A stretch of DNA of 64,000 nucleotides, taken from assembly GCF_900239935.1 (NCBI RefSeq), contig NZ_LT965929.1, forward strand, positions 158,501 through 222,500, read 5' to 3'. Shown here piece after piece: positions 60,314 to 64,000 of this stretch. The notes under the pieces were generated by a model. It saw only the letters and a list, made by a program, of their open reading frames with translations, was not told where the DNA came from and searched no databases. Numbering within the stretch: position 1 is the stretch's first letter; every line of letters begins with the position of its first letter. Position numbers and translations under genes: made by a program. Source of the DNA: Pseudoalteromonas carrageenovora IAM 12662 (GTDB lineage Bacteria; Pseudomonadota; Gammaproteobacteria; Enterobacterales; Alteromonadaceae).

Positions 60314-63241
60314 ATGTTATCAACACGCCATTTTTCTCTCCCTTTTTCAAAACTTTGTAAATCATCACTTTATTTATCTGTACTTTCAGCGCTTGGTTCA
60401 GGTTACGCCTATGCAGAGCAGGAAGCTTTAAATGCAATAAATAAAAAAGACATGGAAGTAATAGAAGTACGCGGAATACGTTCCAGCATGGCCGAAAATT
60501 TAGATGTTAAGCGTATGTCGGGATCAGTGGTAGACGCAATTACTGCTGAGGATATTGGTAAGTTCCCTGATAAAAATGTGGCTGACTCATTGCAACGTGT
60601 TCCAGGTGTAGTTATTGAACGCGATGGTGGCGAAGGTGCGTCTGTGAGTATTCGTGGTTTATCGTCTGAGCTTACGTTTACTCAGCTCAATGGTAATTTT
60701 ATTGCGTCTTCGCCGGGCGAGCCTTCACGTTCTTTTGATTACACATTATTACCCTCTTCCATGATTGAAAGTGTAGAAGTATTTAAATCGCCAGAAGCGC
60801 GTTTAGATGAAGGTGGTGTTGGTGGTACTGTATTAATGCATAGCCGAAAGCCATTAAGTATGGAGGCGAACTCAGGTGTATTTAATGTAGAAAGCACTTA
60901 CGCCGATGTTACCAAAGAGTATGAACCTCAATTTACTGGGTTGTATTCGTGGAAAAACGATGATGAAAATTTTGGCATTTTAGTGGGTTATACCTATCAA
61001 GAGCGAACAAATAGAACGATCTCAGGTGGAACCGATGCAAATGTTTGGCGCTACACTGGTGGCGGCCAGCCTACAGATGTTACTGGCAACTCAGTTGATA
61101 ACAATAATGGCTGGGATACGATAAATGATTCAAACGGTAATAGTTACGATGGGGTGTGGTTTCCGCAAGTAGTGCGTGGCTCAGTACTGAACGAAAAACG
61201 TGAGCGCGAAGGTATTCAATTTAGTACGCAATGGCGACCAACAAATCGTTTAGAGCTTGGTTTTAATTACTTCGGTTTTACACTTGGACAAGACCGAACT
61301 GAGTCTGTAATTGATATACCTGAATGGTCACTCAATCCAGACTTTTTAACGGCGGTTAAACTCGACGAAACAGGCACTATTGCAACAGGTATGCAGTACG
61401 ATGCTATGGCAAGCGGCGTCGAAAATGATATGCAATTTCCGTGGATGCGCGGAAGCTATGTGCGAGAAGAGTCAACTTCAGACACGTTTGATTTTAACTT
61501 AACTTACGAGGGTGATAACTTCAAAGCACGCTTTGTAATTGGTAATACACAATCAGAGGGTGGCCCAGAGGAAAGCTGGGAAGCGGCCTATAAAAGTTCT
61601 AACGCGGGAGAAAACGCAGCCACTATTCAAAATGCGGCTCAAACGGCAGGCTGGTCACTAGAGCAAGATAACGTATCACTTAATATTGACCCTAATACAT
61701 TAGTTAATTTACAAAATGGAATTGGAGGCGGTCGTGATGCGGGCTCTTCAAATTCAAGCTTTGTACGCAGCGAGCTTGAAGAAGACTACTATCAAGCAGA
61801 TGTCGATTTTTATGTTGACTGGGGCTTTTTAAAAACCATTAGAACAGGCGCTAAATATCGCCATGCGACACTTCATCGAGAAACAGGTAATACGTTTTTT
61901 TTAGATCCCAATTTTGATATTGCTGCAGGTGAGGCGAGTGAGCAAGGAATAACGCAGTTCGATAGTTATCAATGGAATGGTGGGATGCCGCTGGCACAAG
62001 ATGTATTCACCAATCAAACAAATATAATAGGTGGGTTTAGCATAAACCAAATGCCAAGTGTTGATTGGGATAAATATCGTGATTTAGTGACAGCTAGCTA
62101 CAACCCATATACGCGAATTGAAGATAACTTTGTTTACGATATAGAAGAAAAAATATCGGCTTTTTATATTCAAGGCGATTTTGAATTTAGCGTAGTAAGA
62201 GGTAATTTGGGCGTACGTGTAGTACAAACTAAAACATTTACTTCATCAACCGACCTATATACTTACCAATTAGATCATACAAATAACGAAACAGGAGAGC
62301 CAGTAACAGGTGACGCTCGCTTTGTAGAAGACTATCAATTAGTCACTCAGCAAAATAAAGACACTCAAATTTTGCCAAGCTTTAATATTGCGTGGGATGC
62401 TACCGATGATTTGGTTGTTCGTGGAGCAATTGCTAAAGTAATGTCTCGTCCTGATTACAGCGATTTAGGTGCGCAGCAGCGTATTACATTTGTATCGGAT
62501 GAATGGGCAGATGATAGAGCTGCATTTAACGAGCTTCCTGGTTTTAGTGGCAGCGGTGGTAATAAAAACTTAAAACCGTTTGAGTCAGTACAGAGCGATT
62601 TATCTATTGAGTATTATTACAGCGAAGGCTCAGCAGCAGGTTTGGCACTATTTTACAAAAAGGTCGATAACTTTGTCGTACCGCTTGTAATAGATGCACA
62701 GCAAAGCTTTGCAGGAAAAACCAACATAGTAGATAGTGGTACTATTACTATTGCACCCTATAGCACTGTAGGTAATGGCACCGATGCAGTATCTAAAGGC
62801 GCGGAAGTATTTATTCAGCATGCATTTGATAATGGCTTCGGGTTTTACGCAAACTATACTTACAACAAAACTAATAAAGCAGACGTTACTATAAATGGCG
62901 AAGCGTTCGGTCAATCGCCATTAATTGGCAGCGCCAAATATCAGTACAATACTTCTTTTTATTACGAAGCTGATTATTTTAATGTACGTGCTTCTTATAA
63001 TAAGCGAGGCGAAACAGTACTCGGTTTAAATAGCGGGTTAAATGTATACCAAGATCCTTACGAACAGCTCGATGTAAATGCATCCGTAAATTTATACGAT
63101 GGGCTTAGCCTTACCGCAGCGGTTATTAATTTAACTAAATCTGAATCAGTAACGCGTTTAGGAAATGACACCGATGCACGATTACTCAATACGAGCTACT
63201 CAGGTCGTCGTTATTACGCTGGTTTTAACTATAGCTTTTAG
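60314..63241 (+). CDS. TonB-dependent receptor
   Basis: 975 aa from ATG 60314 (an upstream TTG at 60278 would add 12 residues; neither has a strong ribosome site). The signal peptide ends near GSGYAYA-EQ. MEVIEVRGIRSSMAENLDVKR, then IGKFPDKNVADSLQRVPGVVIERDGGEGASVSIRGL form the plug start, and the barrel ends RRYYAGFNYSF. It belongs to the large TonB receptor group of Alteromonadales, often importing oligosaccharides or other scarce nutrients. No STN domain, no neighbouring sigma/anti-sigma pair of its own and no enzyme next to it; ligand unknown. The last protein gene before the rrn operon. Confidence 0.92.
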   Translation: MLSTRHFSLPFSKLCKSSLYLSVLSALGSGYAYAEQEALNAINKKDMEVIEVRGIRSSMAENLDVKRMSGSVVDAITAEDIGKFPDKNVADSLQRVPGVVIERDGGEGASVSIRGLSSELTFTQLNGNFIASSPGEPSRSFDYTLLPSSMIESVEVFKSPEARLDEGGVGGTVLMHSRKPLSMEANSGVFNVESTYADVTKEYEPQFTGLYSWKNDDENFGILVGYTYQERTNRTISGGTDANVWRYTGGGQPTDVTGNSVDNNNGWDTINDSNGNSYDGVWFPQVVRGSVLNEKREREGIQFSTQWRPTNRLELGFNYFGFTLGQDRTESVIDIPEWSLNPDFLTAVKLDETGTIATGMQYDAMASGVENDMQFPWMRGSYVREESTSDTFDFNLTYEGDNFKARFVIGNTQSEGGPEESWEAAYKSSNAGENAATIQNAAQTAGWSLEQDNVSLNIDPNTLVNLQNGIGGGRDAGSSNSSFVRSELEEDYYQADVDFYVDWGFLKTIRTGAKYRHATLHRETGNTFFLDPNFDIAAGEASEQGITQFDSYQWNGGMPLAQDVFTNQTNIIGGFSINQMPSVDWDKYRDLVTASYNPYTRIEDNFVYDIEEKISAFYIQGDFEFSVVRGNLGVRVVQTKTFTSSTDLYTYQLDHTNNETGEPVTGDARFVEDYQLVTQQNKDTQILPSFNIAWDATDDLVVRGAIAKVMSRPDYSDLGAQQRITFVSDEWADDRAAFNELPGFSGSGGNKNLKPFESVQSDLSIEYYYSEGSAAGLALFYKKVDNFVVPLVIDAQQSFAGKTNIVDSGTITIAPYSTVGNGTDAVSKGAEVFIQHAFDNGFGFYANYTYNKTNKADVTINGEAFGQSPLIGSAKYQYNTSFYYEADYFNVRASYNKRGETVLGLNSGLNVYQDPYEQLDVNASVNLYDGLSLTAAVINLTKSESVTRLGNDTDARLLNTSYSGRRYYAGFNYSF

Positions 63242-63415
63242 ATATATGGCTTAATAGCAGATCAATAGACATTATTATTTGATAGCGCAAGCTATAACAA
63301 ACACTTTTAAAAGGCACTTTATGTTAATAAAGTGCTAGTTATGTTGTTTTTTTAATGTGTTTAGCTCAAATACTCAACGAACAGTGTTTTATTTAAAGTT
63401 TTATCAATAAAACGC

Positions 63416-63443
63416 TTGCGTAAAAATCTGTTCTCCCTATAAT
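63416..63443 (+). promoter_or_regulatory. rrn promoter P1
   Basis: TTGCGT (63416-63421), 16 bases, TATAAT (63438-63443), followed by a GC-rich discriminator (GCGACCCCAC). An A+T-rich stretch at 63385-63412 looks like an UP element. Confidence 0.75.
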
Positions 63444-63550
63444 GCGACCCCACTGAGACGGCAGACAGCAACGCTTAGCGAGGCAAGAGTCAATCAGTGA
63501 GTTGAGTAAAACTTAGTGTTGAAAACTTTCAAGTTTAACAAAATTAAGTG

Positions 63551-63578
63551 TTGACAAAAAAATAGGAAAGCGTAATAT
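63551..63578 (+). promoter_or_regulatory. rrn promoter P2
   Basis: TTGACA (63551-63556), 16 bases, TAATAT (63573-63578), again with a GC-rich start region (GCGCAGCCC). Tandem P1/P2 promoters are usual for gammaproteobacterial rrn operons. Confidence 0.75.
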
Positions 63579-63881
63579 GCGCAGCCCTAGCGAGGTAAAG
63601 TTTAACACTTAAATCGCAACGTTCTTTAACAATATAAAGCAATCATCTGTGTGGGCACTCGTACAGATTGAGTTCTAACAGCCAACCTACTTCGGTAGTG
63701 AGGCAAACAAATTAGAGTCTCAATTGAAACTGAGTGACCATATGTTATTAAAAGATTCAGCCTTGAGCTGTTTTGATTTCACTTTTTTAAAAGTGAAAAT
63801 AATAACGCACAGTCAATTCGTTTTTGGCAACAAAAACAAAATTCAGAATTCATTGAGCTGTCGAAAGGCATAAAACTTTTT
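63579..63881 (+). other. rrn leader with boxA
   Basis: Transcribed leader before 16S. GTTCTTTAACA (63621-63631) matches the boxA antitermination signal. The rest has no ORF and presumably carries the 5' half of the RNase III processing stem, whose other half is beyond the window. Confidence 0.7.
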
Positions 63882-64000
63882 AATTGAAGAGTTTGATCAT
63901 GGCTCAGATTGAACGCTGGCGGCAGGCCTAACACATGCAAGTCGAGCGGTAACAGAAAGTAGCTTGCTACTTTGCTGACGAGCGGCGGACGGGTGAGTAA
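63882..64000 (+). rRNA. rrs: 16S ribosomal RNA, 5' end (partial)
   Basis: The standard 16S start (TTGAAGAGTTTGATCATGG) continues with the universal 27F region and the variable region V1 (AGAAAGTAGCTTGCTACTTT), which reads as Pseudoalteromonas from memory. The gene runs off the window after about 119 bases. Confidence 0.97.

Noticed and set aside
1..63881. tRNA genes
   Set aside because: No cloverleaf with a TTCRA arm and matching acceptor stem was noticed in the intergenic regions; a tRNAscan run would settle this.

Overview
The window is a bacterial chromosome segment, most probably from Pseudoalteromonas. The last ~120 bases are the 5' end of a 16S rRNA gene whose first variable region reads like that genus, and the hisS-yfgM-bamB-der, pilW-rodZ-ispG and ndk/rlmN blocks, the many TonB-dependent receptors and the A+T-rich coding style all fit a marine gammaproteobacterium. 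Genus is an inference from memory of the 16S sequence.

Layout. 1-4.4 kb: ordinary genes (glutathione S-transferase, CurA-like reductase, GNAT acetyltransferase, AnmK, a hypothetical). 4.5-11.4 kb: an integron-type cassette array with no integrase in view. It holds small promoterless plus-strand ORFs separated by attC-like palindromes, an IS110/IS1111-type element sitting in one attC core, and two diverged copies of a ~520 bp ORF-less sequence that both stop at a GTTAGGT core. 11.7-17 kb: a minus-strand CotH / VTC-fold / DUF4956 / OprO-P porin operon. 17-20 kb: a Zn-dehydrogenase + GST pair divergent from a LysR regulator. 20-26 kb: mostly unrecognised proteins. 26-34 kb: yeiE/yeiH, DASH cryptochrome, a membrane winged-helix regulator with a truncated paralogue, a DUF885 peptidase-like protein, DUF4202 and a zinc-ribbon protein. 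34-45 kb: conserved housekeeping genes (der, bamB, yfgM, hisS, ispG, rodZ, a pilW-LysM fusion, rlmN, ndk) and trhP/yegQ. 46-48 kb: a frameshifted EamA transporter and a LysR gene.

48.6-58.8 kb is the most interesting part. A FecI-like ECF sigma factor, a FecR-like anti-sigma factor and an STN-domain TonB receptor lie next to a Ca2+-dependent-type PI-PLC, a metallophosphoesterase and a second (frameshifted) TonB receptor. The three transcription units other than sigma itself share one promoter-like motif with constant geometry, TGTCCCC-N15-CGCTCT. I read this as one surface-signalled regulon for phosphoinositide or inositol-phosphate scavenging; the substrate is inference.

58.9-64 kb: YfhL ferredoxin, a small phosphatase, another TonB receptor, then tandem rrn promoters, leader and the 16S start. 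The yfhL promoter and the trhP promoter 14 kb away both carry an FNR/CRP-type box at the same distance from a good -10 box, suggesting co-regulation of a ferredoxin and a U32-family tRNA hydroxylase.
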